Source of the DNA: Desulfofarcimen acetoxidans DSM 771
GTDB lineage: Bacteria > Bacillota > Desulfotomaculia > Desulfotomaculales > Desulfofarciminaceae
Assembly: GCF_000024205.1 (NCBI RefSeq)
Contig: NC_013216.1
Coordinates: 3,534,001 to 3,598,000 of the forward strand
DNA length: 64,000 bases
Direction of reading: 5' to 3'
The position numbers and the translations under genes are program-made. The first letter of the stretch is position 1; each line of letters starts with the position of its first letter. Of this stretch, positions 30,168-39,831 are shown piece after piece. The notes under the pieces were generated by a model. The model saw only the letters and a program-made list of their open reading frames with translations, had not been told where the DNA came from and searched no databases.

Positions 30168-30302
30168 CTCGTCTACCTCCTCATGTATACCATATTTGGT
30201 TGGCTAATATGGCTTTTGTTTTCCAGTTATAATTATACTAACTTTCCTTTGCTCTGACCATTCCTTAAATCCTGGACAGGCTGCCGTCTAAACCCAAGGG
30301 TT

Positions 30303-30551
30303 TTATATCAGAACTAAATTGTAGTATACCTTAGTATCACTCCCGCAGTTAGGACAAACAAAGAGATGCAGGCATTGGCCGTTTTCCAGTTCAGACATGC
30401 CTGAACCAAGGATAGTATCCCTTGATTCATAAGGGCTGTAAGAATCATAATAATCGCTCAGTTTACCACCGTCTTCCATTTTTGAACAGCAATGATGACA
30501 ATTTTTGCTTATTTCAGTCATGCCATTACATAATTTACATACTAGTTCCAT
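30303..30551 (-). CDS. Small zinc-ribbon-like protein
   Basis: About 82 aa from ATG 30551 (GGGAGAG is 9 bases upstream; in-frame ATGs at 30557 and 30572 are alternatives). The Cys pairs CKLC (about residue 4), CHHCC (about 18) and CPNCGSD (about 66) suggest one or two zinc ribbons. The middle is acidic and Tyr-rich (DYYDSYSPYESRD). No family is recognised. It lies divergently upstream of the adenine deaminase gene. Confidence 0.6.
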   Translation of the reverse strand: MELVCKLCNGMTEISKNCHHCCSKMEDGGKLSDYYDSYSPYESRDTILGSGMSELENGQCLHLFVCPNCGSDTKVYYNLVLI

Positions 30552-30625
30552 TAACATTCTCTCCCTATGCATTCATATTTATCATAGGTTTCCCTTTAAA
30601 TTAGAAATTATTGAGGAGATGTATC

Positions 30626-32437
30626 ATGAAAAACTATAACAAGAGGCAACAAAAATGGGAAATAACCAGGGATTTAACATTGGCTGCTCAGGGAAAATTA
30701 AAAGCTGATCTGGTAATCAAAGGGGGTAAACTGGTTAATGTAAACACCGCGGAAATCATCCCCGATATTGATGTGGCTGTTAAACACGGCCGTGTTGTAC
30801 TGGTGGGTCAAGCTGGCCATACTGTCGGCCCGCAAACAAGTATAATCGACGCGAACGGCTTTTACCTGGTACCCGGTCTCATGGACGGGCATATTCATGT
30901 AGAAAGCAGCATGGTAACAGTCAGTCAGTATGCCAGAGCAGTTCTACCTCACGGAACAACAGCTATCTTTATGGATCCTCATGAGATTGCCAATGTATTA
31001 GGGCTGGAAGGGGTCAAATTAATGATGCGGGAAGCTGAGAATTTACCGCTCAAAGTTTTCACTACAATGCCATCCTGCGTTCCCGCAGCCCCCGGCTTCG
31101 AGGATGCCGGTGCCCAATTCGGCCCGCAGGAGATTGAAACAGGCCTAAAATTGCCCGGTATTATCGGCCTGGGTGAAATGATGAATTTCCCCGGCGTTTT
31201 AGCCGGTAACGAAGATGTTCACAAGGAACTGGAAGCCACCCTAAAAACAGGCAAGGTGATAACAGGTCACTACTCCATCCCGGAAACAGAGGTGGGCCTG
31301 CAGGCATACACAGCTGCAGGGATCAGTTCCTGCCACGAATCAACAAGAGCGGATGAGGCGCTGGCCAAAATGCGGCTGGGCATGTACGCCATGCTGCGGG
31401 AAGGCTCGGCCTGGCATGATGTGAAAGCAACTATTAAAGCCATTACTGAAACTAACATCGATTCCCGTTTTGGAATTCTGGTATCTGATGATACTCATCC
31501 CCACACCCTGCTCTCGGACGGTCACCTGGATTATGTGGTAAGGCGTGCCATCAGGGAAGGCTTGAATCCGCTGCGGGCTATACAAATGGTGACTGTCAAC
31601 ACTGCCCAGTATTTTGGTGTGTCTGAAGATTTAGGCAGTATTGCACCCGGCAAGTGCGCGGATATTCTGTTGGTAAAAGATTTGACGGAAATGAGCATTC
31701 ACATGGTTATTGCAGACGGTAAGGTTACAGCCAGGGAAGGCAAGTTTTTACCTGAACTGCCGTCCTTCAATTACCCTCAGTCAGCTAAAAACTCGGTAAA
31801 GCTAAAAAGTGCTTTAGAGGCACAGGATTTTATAATCAAGGCTCCCGGTGTATCCAAAGCTCTGTGCAGGGTTATGGAAGTAATTGAGGCACAAGTGACT
31901 AACAGGCACAGGCAGGTTGAGGTTCCTGTCATAGAAGGGCAGATTATGGCCTCAACAAAACAGGATCTGGCTAAACTAATGTGCTTGGAGCGTCATGGAG
32001 GTCCCGGTACGGCCGGTTTGGGCCTGGTCAGAGGCTTCCAACTGCAATGTGGCGCGGCAGCTTCTACTGTAGCCCATGACAGCCATAATCTTTTAATCAT
32101 GGGCATGAACGATGCGGATATGGCACTGGCCGGAAATACTCTGATCAAATGCGGAGGAGGCATGGCAGTAGTAAAAAACGGAGAGATACTGGCTTTGCTG
32201 CCGCTGCCTATTGCCGGTCTGATGTCTGACCTGGCTGTGGAAACTGTGGCAGAACAAGTAGCGGCATTGGATCAGGCATGGAAAGCCCTTGGCTGCCGGC
32301 TGGTTTCACCGTTTATGACCATGGCGCTGCTGTCACTGCCGGTAATACCGGAATTAAGGTTAACCAACCGGGGCCTGGTAGATGTTATAAACCTCAAGTT
32401 TGTCGAGCCAGTGCTGCCGTCAATTTATTTACCCTAG
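30626..32437 (+). CDS. ade: Adenine deaminase (amidohydrolase superfamily)
   Basis: 603 aa from ATG 30626, with GAGGAG upstream; the frame is open a little further but without a better start. It converts adenine to hypoxanthine in purine salvage. Motifs are MDGHIHVESSMVT (about residue 87, metal ligands), DPHEIANVLG (about 118), a GHYSIP (about 214) and SDDTHPHTLLSDGHLDYV (about 286), plus the Ade C-terminal domain (CLERHGGPGTAGLGLVRGF). Length and order are normal for Ade. Confidence 0.96.
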   Translation: MKNYNKRQQKWEITRDLTLAAQGKLKADLVIKGGKLVNVNTAEIIPDIDVAVKHGRVVLVGQAGHTVGPQTSIIDANGFYLVPGLMDGHIHVESSMVTVSQYARAVLPHGTTAIFMDPHEIANVLGLEGVKLMMREAENLPLKVFTTMPSCVPAAPGFEDAGAQFGPQEIETGLKLPGIIGLGEMMNFPGVLAGNEDVHKELEATLKTGKVITGHYSIPETEVGLQAYTAAGISSCHESTRADEALAKMRLGMYAMLREGSAWHDVKATIKAITETNIDSRFGILVSDDTHPHTLLSDGHLDYVVRRAIREGLNPLRAIQMVTVNTAQYFGVSEDLGSIAPGKCADILLVKDLTEMSIHMVIADGKVTAREGKFLPELPSFNYPQSAKNSVKLKSALEAQDFIIKAPGVSKALCRVMEVIEAQVTNRHRQVEVPVIEGQIMASTKQDLAKLMCLERHGGPGTAGLGLVRGFQLQCGAAASTVAHDSHNLLIMGMNDADMALAGNTLIKCGGGMAVVKNGEILALLPLPIAGLMSDLAVETVAEQVAALDQAWKALGCRLVSPFMTMALLSLPVIPELRLTNRGLVDVINLKFVEPVLPSIYLP

Positions 32438-32485
32438 AAGAACATAGCAAAAATATGTTCATAATTATATGATTTCCCGGAATAC

Positions 32486-32518
32486 AAAAAAGACCACCTT
32501 CCGTAAAGTGGTCTTTTT
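32486..32518. terminator. Convergent terminator between ade and rsgI
   Basis: AAAAAGACCACC and GTGGTCTTTTT pair around TTCCGTAAA. T-runs on both strands allow it to serve both genes. Confidence 0.85.
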
Positions 32519-32547
32519 ACATTAATCAATTATATTTTTTTCAGAAA

Positions 32548-33639
32548 TTACCTGCCCCAGTACTTATGATTATTTTTATCAGCATTGCCTCTTGGAATAG
32601 AACTTTTTACACTATTATTTGTTTTTATCTGCTGCTTATCGGTTTTTCTTATCGGATGCATATTGTCTTTCTGTTTTTTTAGACGCCGCTGTTGGGTAAT
32701 ATTATTTTCGGTGGTTGCTTTATTGTCAGCTGATTTTGATATGCCGTTTAAAGTTTTTACGGGTTGAGACGCGCCAGGTTTGTTCTGTGACCGGGCTTTA
32801 TCGGTTTGACTGAATTTATTGGTTTTATTATCGAAATTTTGATACACATTCGGATGTTCTGATCGTTTCTGCTCAGGCACGCGCTTTGGAATAAGTTCTC
32901 GTATTTTAATCTTCTTATCATTTTGCAATTGGTTTATATCAGACTTTTTCAACTCAGTTATACTGATAGGTACGCCTTTTTTTTGGGCCTGCACATATAA
33001 AAGATATTTGCCGGTAGAAACTCCTGCTTTTTTAGCCTTTAACTCGGTGTCCTGATCAGCGGTTCCAACCAGCACCTCAGTCTTAATATCGGTGGCTTTC
33101 AAAGTCTTGTTGATTGCATTATAGACATTTTGCTCACTGACCGGTGATTTTGCGTCCTGTGCCGGTGTTACAGCAGATAGCACTATATTCTCCTTTGAGC
33201 TTTCCAAATAATTACTTTTTACGGCTTCAGTTATTACCAATTCTATCCCCTTGTATATATCCAGGTTTACTGTCTCAATTCTATGCAGCAGTTCTTCGCC
33301 CTCTGTGTTCAGTCCACTGGCCTTAATAATCTTTTGCTCGGAGTCAACCGCAAATTCCACACTGGGGTTTATATCCAAAGACACATAGGCAGCCGCCGCA
33401 GGTGTCAGGGGAAACAATCCCCTATACGCAGGAACGGCACAAAGCACTAATAAAATAGAAGCTGCCACCAGAAAAATTTTTCTATATTCAAATAGCTTAT
33501 TAACAGGATTAATAATAACTTCTTCACCCAGTTGCACCGTTCTTCCGGGCATAGGTATTTTACAAAACTCCCCTTCCGGGGTCAGGACGATGCAGGACCG
33601 GCTCTGTTTTTTTAATACCAGCCCCTTCTTTTTCTCCAT
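32548..33639 (-). CDS. rsgI: RsgI-type anti-sigma-I factor with a disordered basic tail
   Basis: 363 aa from ATG 33639; a TTG at 33645 overlapping the sigI stop is also possible. The N-terminal RsgI domain (KKGLVLKKQSRSCIVLTPEG) binds sigma-I inside the cell. One membrane segment follows (about residues 56-80). The extracytoplasmic part begins with the conserved AAAAYVSLDINPSVEFAVDS. From about residue 250 the protein is a Lys, Asn and Gln-rich low-complexity tail without a carbohydrate-binding sensor domain, unlike clostridial cellulosome RsgI proteins. It overlaps sigI and is co-translated with it. Confidence 0.9.
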   Translation of the reverse strand: MEKKKGLVLKKQSRSCIVLTPEGEFCKIPMPGRTVQLGEEVIINPVNKLFEYRKIFLVAASILLVLCAVPAYRGLFPLTPAAAAYVSLDINPSVEFAVDSEQKIIKASGLNTEGEELLHRIETVNLDIYKGIELVITEAVKSNYLESSKENIVLSAVTPAQDAKSPVSEQNVYNAINKTLKATDIKTEVLVGTADQDTELKAKKAGVSTGKYLLYVQAQKKGVPISITELKKSDINQLQNDKKIKIRELIPKRVPEQKRSEHPNVYQNFDNKTNKFSQTDKARSQNKPGASQPVKTLNGISKSADNKATTENNITQQRRLKKQKDNMHPIRKTDKQQIKTNNSVKSSIPRGNADKNNHKYWGR

Positions 33640-33641
33640 CC

Positions 33642-34379
33642 TCAACTTTCTCCTTTCCCTGAACCGGGGATATTAACATAAGAACTTAAATAGAGAAAAT
33701 CTTCGTGGTAATAAAATATCAAAGCAGTAGCAATAATGTATTTGCGGCCCCTTTCCAGTGTTTTTCGGTGTATACCCGCTATTAAAGATAGTTCTTGAAT
33801 AGGCAGCTTTTTTTTAGTTAAGAGATCTTGCATCAGGTTTGTATCAGAGGCCAATATGCGGGCCGCTTGTAATTGCGCCAGCCTGCTGTCACGGTGCTTT
33901 GGCGAGGATTTTACAAGGTTATCGAAACTGATACCGTAATTGCTTAACATTTTCTCGTACTGAAGGATTTCCAGCTCACTTTCCCTGGCAGCCACTTCCT
34001 GGTAATAATTATCCCACGATTTAGCAATTTCCGCCGGGTTTTCTCCCTGCTCACCATCGTTGAAAAACGGCTGGAGGTTGGCTGCATTATGCCTGGCTTC
34101 CTTTCGAAAATAATCGGTCAGCCTGCTCCTGACAACTATTCGCGCGTAAGCCGGAAAAGGTACCCGGCAATCCTCCTTATACCGGTCTATGGCTTCATTA
34201 AAAGCAATTAATCCAATACTTAATTCATCATCTCTGCCCCATTCCAACCTGCGCTGGCATAGATTTGACGTAATTTTGCCGATTAATGGTTTATACATTT
34301 CCAAAATGTCTTCCCTGGACTTAGCGTCACCTTCCCTGGCTATCCTTAGCTTATCTATTAAATCATATTTCGGAAGCAA
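33642..34379 (-). CDS. sigI: RNA polymerase sigma factor SigI
   Basis: About 245 aa from TTG 34379, where AAGGGAG is 7 bases upstream; the open frame to 34526 would add 49 residues unlike the family. Sigma-70 region 2 is visible (AREGDAKSREDILEMYKPLI, and RDDELSIGLIAFNEAIDRY with region 2.2-2.4), followed by a SigI-type C-terminal region (LPIQELSLIAGIHRKTLERG) acting as the -35 reader. SigI controls heat or wall-stress genes and is held by RsgI, encoded directly downstream. Confidence 0.9.
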   Translation of the reverse strand: MLPKYDLIDKLRIAREGDAKSREDILEMYKPLIGKITSNLCQRRLEWGRDDELSIGLIAFNEAIDRYKEDCRVPFPAYARIVVRSRLTDYFRKEARHNAANLQPFFNDGEQGENPAEIAKSWDNYYQEVAARESELEILQYEKMLSNYGISFDNLVKSSPKHRDSRLAQLQAARILASDTNLMQDLLTKKKLPIQELSLIAGIHRKTLERGRKYIIATALIFYYHEDFLYLSSYVNIPGSGKGES

Positions 34380-34554
34380 ACTGTCACTCCCTTCTCCCCC
34401 GCTGGAACAGCCACCTCTTTCCGACAAATTGCCCTCATCAATGATTATACGTAAAAAGAAATTTTTTTCAGGGGGTTTATAGAAATTTATCACAATATTT
34501 ATTACAGATAAATCAATCAATAACATAAAAGTACCTATTATATTTTTTATGGAA

Positions 34555-34579
34555 AACGCCCACTTGTCCAGTGAGCGTT
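34555..34579 (-). terminator. Hairpin downstream of the beta-propeller gene
   Basis: AACGCCCACT and AGTGAGCGTT pair imperfectly around 5 bases. The minus-strand RNA continues with UUUUCC. A likely weak terminator. Confidence 0.55.
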
Positions 34580-34580
34580 G

Positions 34581-34675
34581 GTTGCAAATAAATATATGCA
34601 GGCTACGGTTTACTCAATAATTGCTGTGTCTGCTAAAACTTCTGCGTTGCAAATAAATATATGCAGGCTACGGTT
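34581..34675. repeat. Two 30-bp direct repeats 35 bp apart (CRISPR-like spacing)
   Basis: GTTGCAAATAAATATATGCA followed by GGCTACGGTT occurs at 34581-34610 and again at 34646-34675. The spacer is 35 bp. The repeat resembles in outline the type I-B/III repeats that run GTTTCAAT...AGGTAGGCTA...AAAC. There are only two units, no cas gene and no leader I can name; the second unit touches the stop codon of the beta-propeller gene. It may be a relic mini-array or just a short duplication. Confidence 0.5.
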
Positions 34676-36769
34676 TTACTGTAAGGCAATCTCTTTAATT
34701 TCGCGCAAACCTGTTAAATCATTCAGCTTAATCTCCGCATCTGACATAGTGTAAAGTACATTTTCAATATAAAGGGAGCGGCGAACTTCTGACCTGTGTT
34801 CAACTTTATTCATCAATTTAATGCCTTCTTCCAGGGAAACTTTGAATGCATAAGCTCCCTGCCATGGCTGCTCATAAGCATCATGCTTCTGTTGGGCTGC
34901 AATACGAAAGAGCCTGTCTGATACAGGCAAAACCAGAAGGTTTTTCTCCCTGCTAAACAATACCGCCCTGTGATCATGAAGAGCCGCGGAATCAGAATTA
35001 TCGCTCTCCACAACATACTTAGACATTTCCTTAGGTGCGGCAGGGTTGCTTACATCAAACAGAGCAATCTTTACACCTTTCTCTCTACTCACCGGCTCAA
35101 TTATCATTTGCTTCTGAGAAAGCTGCCCAGGCAGACGCTCGACAACTTCTTTGCCTATACCAATTATATGATTCTCATCGTAAGGATGCAGGTAGTCCGA
35201 ATAACCAGGTATTTTCAGTTCGCCGGCTACTCTGGGAAAGGCCGGATCTTTTAAATCAATAACAAAAAGCGGGTCAGTTTTGCGGAAAGTGACCAGATAA
35301 GCTCGCTCTCCCATAAACCTGGCACTAAAAATCCTCTCATTGACAGCCAGGCCAAGGAGTTTTCCTGTTATCTGCATATTTTCATCTAAAACATAAATGT
35401 TATTTTTAGGTGCCGGCGACTGCCCGGTTATGCTCCAGCTGCCCTGGGAAGTGGTAGCGATACGAAAATATCCGTTGTGTTCATCCATAGAGAACTGGTT
35501 TAACACATAGCCGTCAACTTCTCCTTTGCACTTGTAAACAACCTGCCCGGCATCAACCGCCAGCTTGTATATGACAGTTTTATTGTTTTCCCTCTCAATA
35601 TCTCGCCGGTAACCTTCTACAATCCGGTTGATCTTTTCTTCTATTGCCGAAGCTTGCCGGTAATCAAGGCTGATTAAGTATTCACCTGCAATTTCCTCTA
35701 ATATTTGCAGTCTCTGCGCATAGGTATTGCAGGAAGCCTGGCTCTCATTTATTGTACTTTGCACTTGTTCCGGCATAAGTGAGAGCAAGCTTTTATAGAG
35801 TTTCTCTCCATAAAACTCATAATCGGGAGATTTATTGCCGGTTAAATAAATGTTATTCTCAGAAGCAAAGATATTTTGCGATGTTCCGGTGAGATAAATC
35901 CTGCTCCGGAAATTTTTGCTGTCTTTTTTCATACTGACAGACGCCATTATTGAATAATTATAAGAGCTATCGGTACGGTCAAAATAATAGATTTCTTTCG
36001 GCTGAACAATTTTCTTAATACCGTTGTTAGTGAACACAGGCAGGGCAATATTCTGACCTGTCGCCTCGTTATAGCGGTAAACGGGAGTGTTGATTACTGC
36101 ATAGACATTCTCTCCGATTTTCCTGGAAGTAACATAATTGCCGTCACAAGTTAACTCCTGCAGCATTAAAGGTGATTTACGGTCGGCAATATCATATTTG
36201 CGTAAAAACATCTTTTGCCGATCGGCTGAACTGCCAAAGACCAGCAAACTGTCTCCGTCAATAAATATCTCCTGCGGACGGCCGTCAAAACTTATTTCTG
36301 TTAGTTTTTTTGCTTCCTGAGCAGGATAAGCCTGCAGAATGACTAATTTTCCGTTGTTAACCAGATAAATATAACTGCCATCTGTCTTAACCAGATCAGC
36401 CTCATCCACCCCCCGCACCTGGTTGTTGGTCTCTGAGAAATCAGCTTTTTCTTTTGCCGCAGAAGCTTTCTTTTGATTAACCGCCATATCTGCTTTCATG
36501 GCAAAACCATTATCCACACTGTTTAACGGCAAAGACAAAGATTCTTCCATAACGAGTCCCCGGTGCGTCGTGCTCAGTCCAAAAACACCTGATACTTTAT
36601 TGCTGTTTTTGATATACTCGGACAACTGTTCATAATCCGGAAAACTTTTCAGCTGCCCGGACGAAGAACCCGCCGGCTGCTCTGATGCCATGCTATTAAC
36701 CGTCAAAATAAGCAGTATGCATACCAAGAGCGGCCATAATTTTCCGACTATTGCTACCTTTCCCTTCAC
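34676..36769 (-). CDS. Secreted beta-propeller domain protein
   Basis: 697 aa. Signal peptide or membrane anchor at residues 8-28, then a linker and a large domain of the 'beta-propeller domain' family (PF09826-like): NQVRGVDEADLVKTDGSYIY (about residue 112) is the family signature entry, followed by repeated blade-like strands and a helical insertion (about 330-400). The end is TMSDAEIKLNDLTGLREI. It is exported and probably wall or surface-located. The role is unknown; relatives are common in Desulfotomaculum-like genomes and archaea. Confidence 0.85.
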   Translation of the reverse strand: MKGKVAIVGKLWPLLVCILLILTVNSMASEQPAGSSSGQLKSFPDYEQLSEYIKNSNKVSGVFGLSTTHRGLVMEESLSLPLNSVDNGFAMKADMAVNQKKASAAKEKADFSETNNQVRGVDEADLVKTDGSYIYLVNNGKLVILQAYPAQEAKKLTEISFDGRPQEIFIDGDSLLVFGSSADRQKMFLRKYDIADRKSPLMLQELTCDGNYVTSRKIGENVYAVINTPVYRYNEATGQNIALPVFTNNGIKKIVQPKEIYYFDRTDSSYNYSIMASVSMKKDSKNFRSRIYLTGTSQNIFASENNIYLTGNKSPDYEFYGEKLYKSLLSLMPEQVQSTINESQASCNTYAQRLQILEEIAGEYLISLDYRQASAIEEKINRIVEGYRRDIERENNKTVIYKLAVDAGQVVYKCKGEVDGYVLNQFSMDEHNGYFRIATTSQGSWSITGQSPAPKNNIYVLDENMQITGKLLGLAVNERIFSARFMGERAYLVTFRKTDPLFVIDLKDPAFPRVAGELKIPGYSDYLHPYDENHIIGIGKEVVERLPGQLSQKQMIIEPVSREKGVKIALFDVSNPAAPKEMSKYVVESDNSDSAALHDHRAVLFSREKNLLVLPVSDRLFRIAAQQKHDAYEQPWQGAYAFKVSLEEGIKLMNKVEHRSEVRRSLYIENVLYTMSDAEIKLNDLTGLREIKEIALQ

Positions 36770-36846
36770 AGATATACCTCCTTAAATTCTCTTTTCTAAA
36801 TTGACGAATATAATAGATAATTGTTCCAATTAAAGATAAAAATTTA

Positions 36847-36890
36847 GGGCGAGCTTGCTTATCCAAATAAGTAGATAAGCAAGCTCGCCC
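36847..36890 (-). terminator. Strong hairpin after ogt
   Basis: GGGCGAGCTTGCTTATC and its exact complement (17-bp arms) enclose a 10-base loop; TAAATTTTT follows on the minus strand. Confidence 0.85.
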
Positions 36891-36894
36891 AACA

Positions 36895-37479
36895 TTAAAG
36901 AGATTTACGCAATTCTTCAGATTCCCACGCAAGCAATCTTTTTTTATATTCCGGCCTGCCGGCAAACCCGCCCAGACTGCCGTCCTGCCGGATAACGCGG
37001 TGACAGGGCAGTACCAGAAGATGCCGGTTGGCTGACAAAGCGTTGCCGACAGCTCTGGCAGCACGAGGCCTGCCGATTTTTTCAGCCAACTGGCAGTAAG
37101 ATAAAACCTGGCCGCAAGGAATCTGCCTTAAAGCCTCCAAAACCTGTTTCTGAAACAAAGTATAGCCGGTCCAGTCTATCTTAATATCCGGCTGAAACCG
37201 CTGCCCGGAAAAATAACCTGTCAGCCAGTTTTTTAACTGGAAAACACCGGTTAAGTCAGTCTGAACTGAGGCTAAGGCTTCAACCGGCATATTTTCGAAA
37301 AGAATCGCCGGCCTGGATAATTCCTCACCTTTCAAAAACTTTCTGACAGCCATTTTATTGGTTAAAAACTCATGGGACTCTGAAGGATTTTTTTCCGGCA
37401 GGGTGACTGCGGCCAATCCCTCTGCTGACCAGGCAGCACACACCCACCCCCAGGCTGTTTCCATTGACAGGTAAAACAT
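36895..37479 (-). CDS. ogt: Methylated-DNA-protein cysteine methyltransferase
   Basis: 194 aa. It transfers the alkyl group from O6-methylguanine to its own Cys in the PCHRVI motif (about residue 157). The helix-turn-helix with the arginine finger is RPRAARAVGNALSANRH (about 135-151). The N-terminal half is the divergent domain of the Ogt class. ATG 37479 follows GGGGTG. It is 15 bp downstream of the cysK stop codon, so both are probably one transcript. Confidence 0.93.
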   Translation of the reverse strand: MFYLSMETAWGWVCAAWSAEGLAAVTLPEKNPSESHEFLTNKMAVRKFLKGEELSRPAILFENMPVEALASVQTDLTGVFQLKNWLTGYFSGQRFQPDIKIDWTGYTLFQKQVLEALRQIPCGQVLSYCQLAEKIGRPRAARAVGNALSANRHLLVLPCHRVIRQDGSLGGFAGRPEYKKRLLAWESEELRKSL

Positions 37480-37494
37480 TTAATCACCCCAATC

Positions 37495-38409
37495 CTAAAA
37501 AACACCGGCAGACAGGTACCGCTCCCCTCCGTCGGGCAGCAATACCACTACCAGTTTACCCTGATTAGTCGCTTTTTCAGCCAGTTTCAGGGCAGCGTGC
37601 ACGGCGGCTCCGGAGGAAATACCGGCTAAAACGCCTAATTCCCCGGCTAACCTGCGAGTCATGTTAAAAGCAGCTTCATCTGTAACGGCAACTATTTCAT
37701 CCAGAAGTTCTGTTTGCAAAACCTCCGGTATAAAACCTGCTCCTATACCCTGAATTTTATGTAAACCGGCTTTGCCACCGCTTAATACAGGAGAAGCGGC
37801 AGGCTCTACAGCCACTATCCTGACTTCCGGCTTATTTTTTTTCAAAGCCTGCGCCACTCCGGTAATTGTACCGCCCGTACCCACACAGGCCACAAAAATA
37901 TCCACCTGACCGCCGGTTTGCTGCCAGATTTCTTCACCGGTAGCTAAATGAGCTGCCGGGTTAGCCGGGTTAGTAAACTGCATAGGCATAAATGAATCCG
38001 GAATTTGACCGGCCAGTTCCTCAGCTCTGGCAATAGCTCCTCTCATTCCGTCAGCGCCTGGCGTCAGCACTGTCTCCGCGCCATAAGCCTGCAGAAGCTT
38101 GCGCCTCTCTTCACTCATTGTATCAGGCATAGTTAAAATCAACCGCCAGCCACTGGCAGCGCAAATAAGAGCCAGAGCTATACCTGTATTGCCGCTGGTC
38201 GGTTCAATTATTACACTGTCTTTATTAAGCAAGCCTTGCTCCCGAGCGGCCCGGATCATGGAAGAGGCGGTGCGATCCTTAACACTGCCGCCGGGATTGA
38301 ACATCTCCAATTTGCCTAATAATCGGGCGGGCAAATACTTTTCTAATTTATTTAAACTGAGTAAAGGTGTCTGCCCTACTAATGAGGTAATATCATCAAC
38401 GATTTGCAT
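37495..38409 (-). CDS. cysK: Cysteine synthase A (O-acetylserine sulfhydrylase)
   Basis: 304 aa from ATG 38409, chosen for the AAAGGAGG just upstream; the frame is open 59 codons further without homology. PLP fold-type II enzyme: the PLP lysine is in GGSVKDRTA (about residue 43), TSGNTG (about 71) binds the substrate, and GTGGTITG (about 177) binds the phosphate. It makes cysteine from O-acetylserine and sulfide. No serine acetyltransferase is adjacent. Confidence 0.95.
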   Translation of the reverse strand: MQIVDDITSLVGQTPLLSLNKLEKYLPARLLGKLEMFNPGGSVKDRTASSMIRAAREQGLLNKDSVIIEPTSGNTGIALALICAASGWRLILTMPDTMSEERRKLLQAYGAETVLTPGADGMRGAIARAEELAGQIPDSFMPMQFTNPANPAAHLATGEEIWQQTGGQVDIFVACVGTGGTITGVAQALKKNKPEVRIVAVEPAASPVLSGGKAGLHKIQGIGAGFIPEVLQTELLDEIVAVTDEAAFNMTRRLAGELGVLAGISSGAAVHAALKLAEKATNQGKLVVVLLPDGGERYLSAGVF

Positions 38410-38497
38410 AAGCCGCCTCCTTTTTGTCACAAATCTATCACTTCCCAATAATAATGTCAATGAGTTTACCCCGGCCACGAAAAGGAGATAAGATTTA

Positions 38498-39580
38498 TCA
38501 ATTGCGTGCTTTTGCTGCTGCCCAAAGAAGCAGGGGTATTCCGTACTCAAAAGGAATGGCGTAATAAGGCCAGATTTCAGAGGCAAAGCTTATTTCTTCC
38601 ACATAATTGGAATAAACAAAAAATGAAAGTGCTATTATCAGTATTCCTATTGGTATCATGATACTTCTGTAGTTTTGAATGCCCAAGCAATTTGCCAATC
38701 CCCAGTTAAACGCATAATAACAAATAGCAAACTTAATAAACATAAAACAAAACCAGTTAATTGTAACTATAGGAGCAAAAATATTGCCCACCAAAGACAT
38801 GAAAGTAGATCCAAGAACAGGAAATAAATAACGACCTGAGCTTTCGACGCCTAAAACAAAAATCGAACGCAAGACCCCTACTTCTAAAACAATGAAGGCA
38901 ACTAATATGCCAAATACAGCATGCAATAATAAGTTTCGTGATTTATTTATATTTTGATGATTAAAAAATAAAAACGCAAAAATTATCATTTCTCCGAAAG
39001 GAAAAGATACAGGTTCTATTGCACCCCTAATTATAGGTATATATCCATTTTCATTAATAGGGGTAATGCGACTAAAGTCAGCATTTAACAAGGACAGGAA
39101 AGAGAGCACCAGAAAAAATATTAACAATATTGGCATAATAAGAACCGTTATTCTGGCCAGCACCTCAAATCCCCCTATTAAAGCACCGAAAGTTACAATA
39201 ACAATGACTATGGCTATTAAAACCGGGGGCGTTCTGGGCAATAACAGTAACTGAACAAAGTCTTCCGCATCTCGAAGAACCAGGACAGAAAGGTGTAAAA
39301 CAAACCAGAGCAATAGGCCATTAATTATTTTACCAAATGGGTAGCCTAAAATTTGAACGCTGTACTGGATGATAGATTGACCCGGAAACATTCTTTGTAA
39401 TGATATTAATACGTTGACAATAATAATAGAAGGAAATACTGCTATTAACACAGACAGCCATGCATCCTGCTTGGCATCCGAAATCACAGCGGACGGTACA
39501 AGCATTATTGCTGTTCCGATAAGAAAGCCAATAATTAAAAATGTAAAAGCAATTTCAGAAATATGTTGTTTATTACTCAT
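38498..39580 (-). CDS. GerAB/EndB-type spore germination permease (orphan)
   Basis: 360 aa with ten membrane segments, of the GerAB family (APC superfamily) that forms the ligand-binding membrane subunit of germinant receptors. The first segment is [20 protein letters not shown]; a conserved [10 protein letters not shown] occurs about residue 195. The usual partners GerAA and GerAC are not next to it, so it is a lone subunit that may pair with others elsewhere. ATG 39580. Confidence 0.85.
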   Translation of the reverse strand: MSNKQHISEIAFTFLIIGFLIGTAIMLVPSAVISDAKQDAWLSVLIAVFPSIIIVNVLISLQRMFPGQSIIQYSVQILGYPFGKIINGLLLWFVLHLSVLVLRDAEDFVQLLLLPRTPPVLIAIVIVIVTFGALIGGFEVLARITVLIMPILLIFFLVLSFLSLLNADFSRITPINENGYIPIIRGAIEPVSFPFGEMIIFAFLFFNHQNINKSRNLLLHAVFGILVAFIVLEVGVLRSIFVLGVESSGRYLFPVLGSTFMSLVGNIFAPIVTINWFCFMFIKFAICYYAFNWGLANCLGIQNYRSIMIPIGILIIALSFFVYSNYVEEISFASEIWPYYAIPFEYGIPLLLWAAAKARN

Positions 39581-39714
39581 AATACTTCCTTAAACGGTAT
39601 ATTTATATAAGATTATTATTAGTACAATTATGTTTTTGTATGTGCCTTGCGCAATTTTAAGTTCCGCTATCAGCAGCAAAATATGAAAAACCTCTCCAAA
39701 GTCAAGCAAGAAAA

Positions 39715-39737
39715 AGATCTGTCAACGTAGACAGATC
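39715..39737 (-). terminator. Terminator after the chemoreceptor gene
   Basis: GATCTGTCAACGTAGACAGA(TC) pairs with 8-bp arms; the minus-strand RNA ends in UUUUUC. Confidence 0.8.
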
Positions 39738-39831
39738 AAAAGAAAGATATCATGAATATAAGACGCCCCGGCAAGGCTGTTCTATCTTTACATACGTAAT
39801 TTTATCGTTATTGCAGCCAACATGCCATATT

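Noticed and set aside
34581-34675. A true CRISPR array
   Set aside because: Only two units, no cas genes and no leader; listed as CRISPR-like repeat only.
36696-37064. 122-codon minus-strand frame overlapping ogt
   Set aside because: It overlaps ogt in another frame and runs through the strong terminator at 36847-36890; a shadow.
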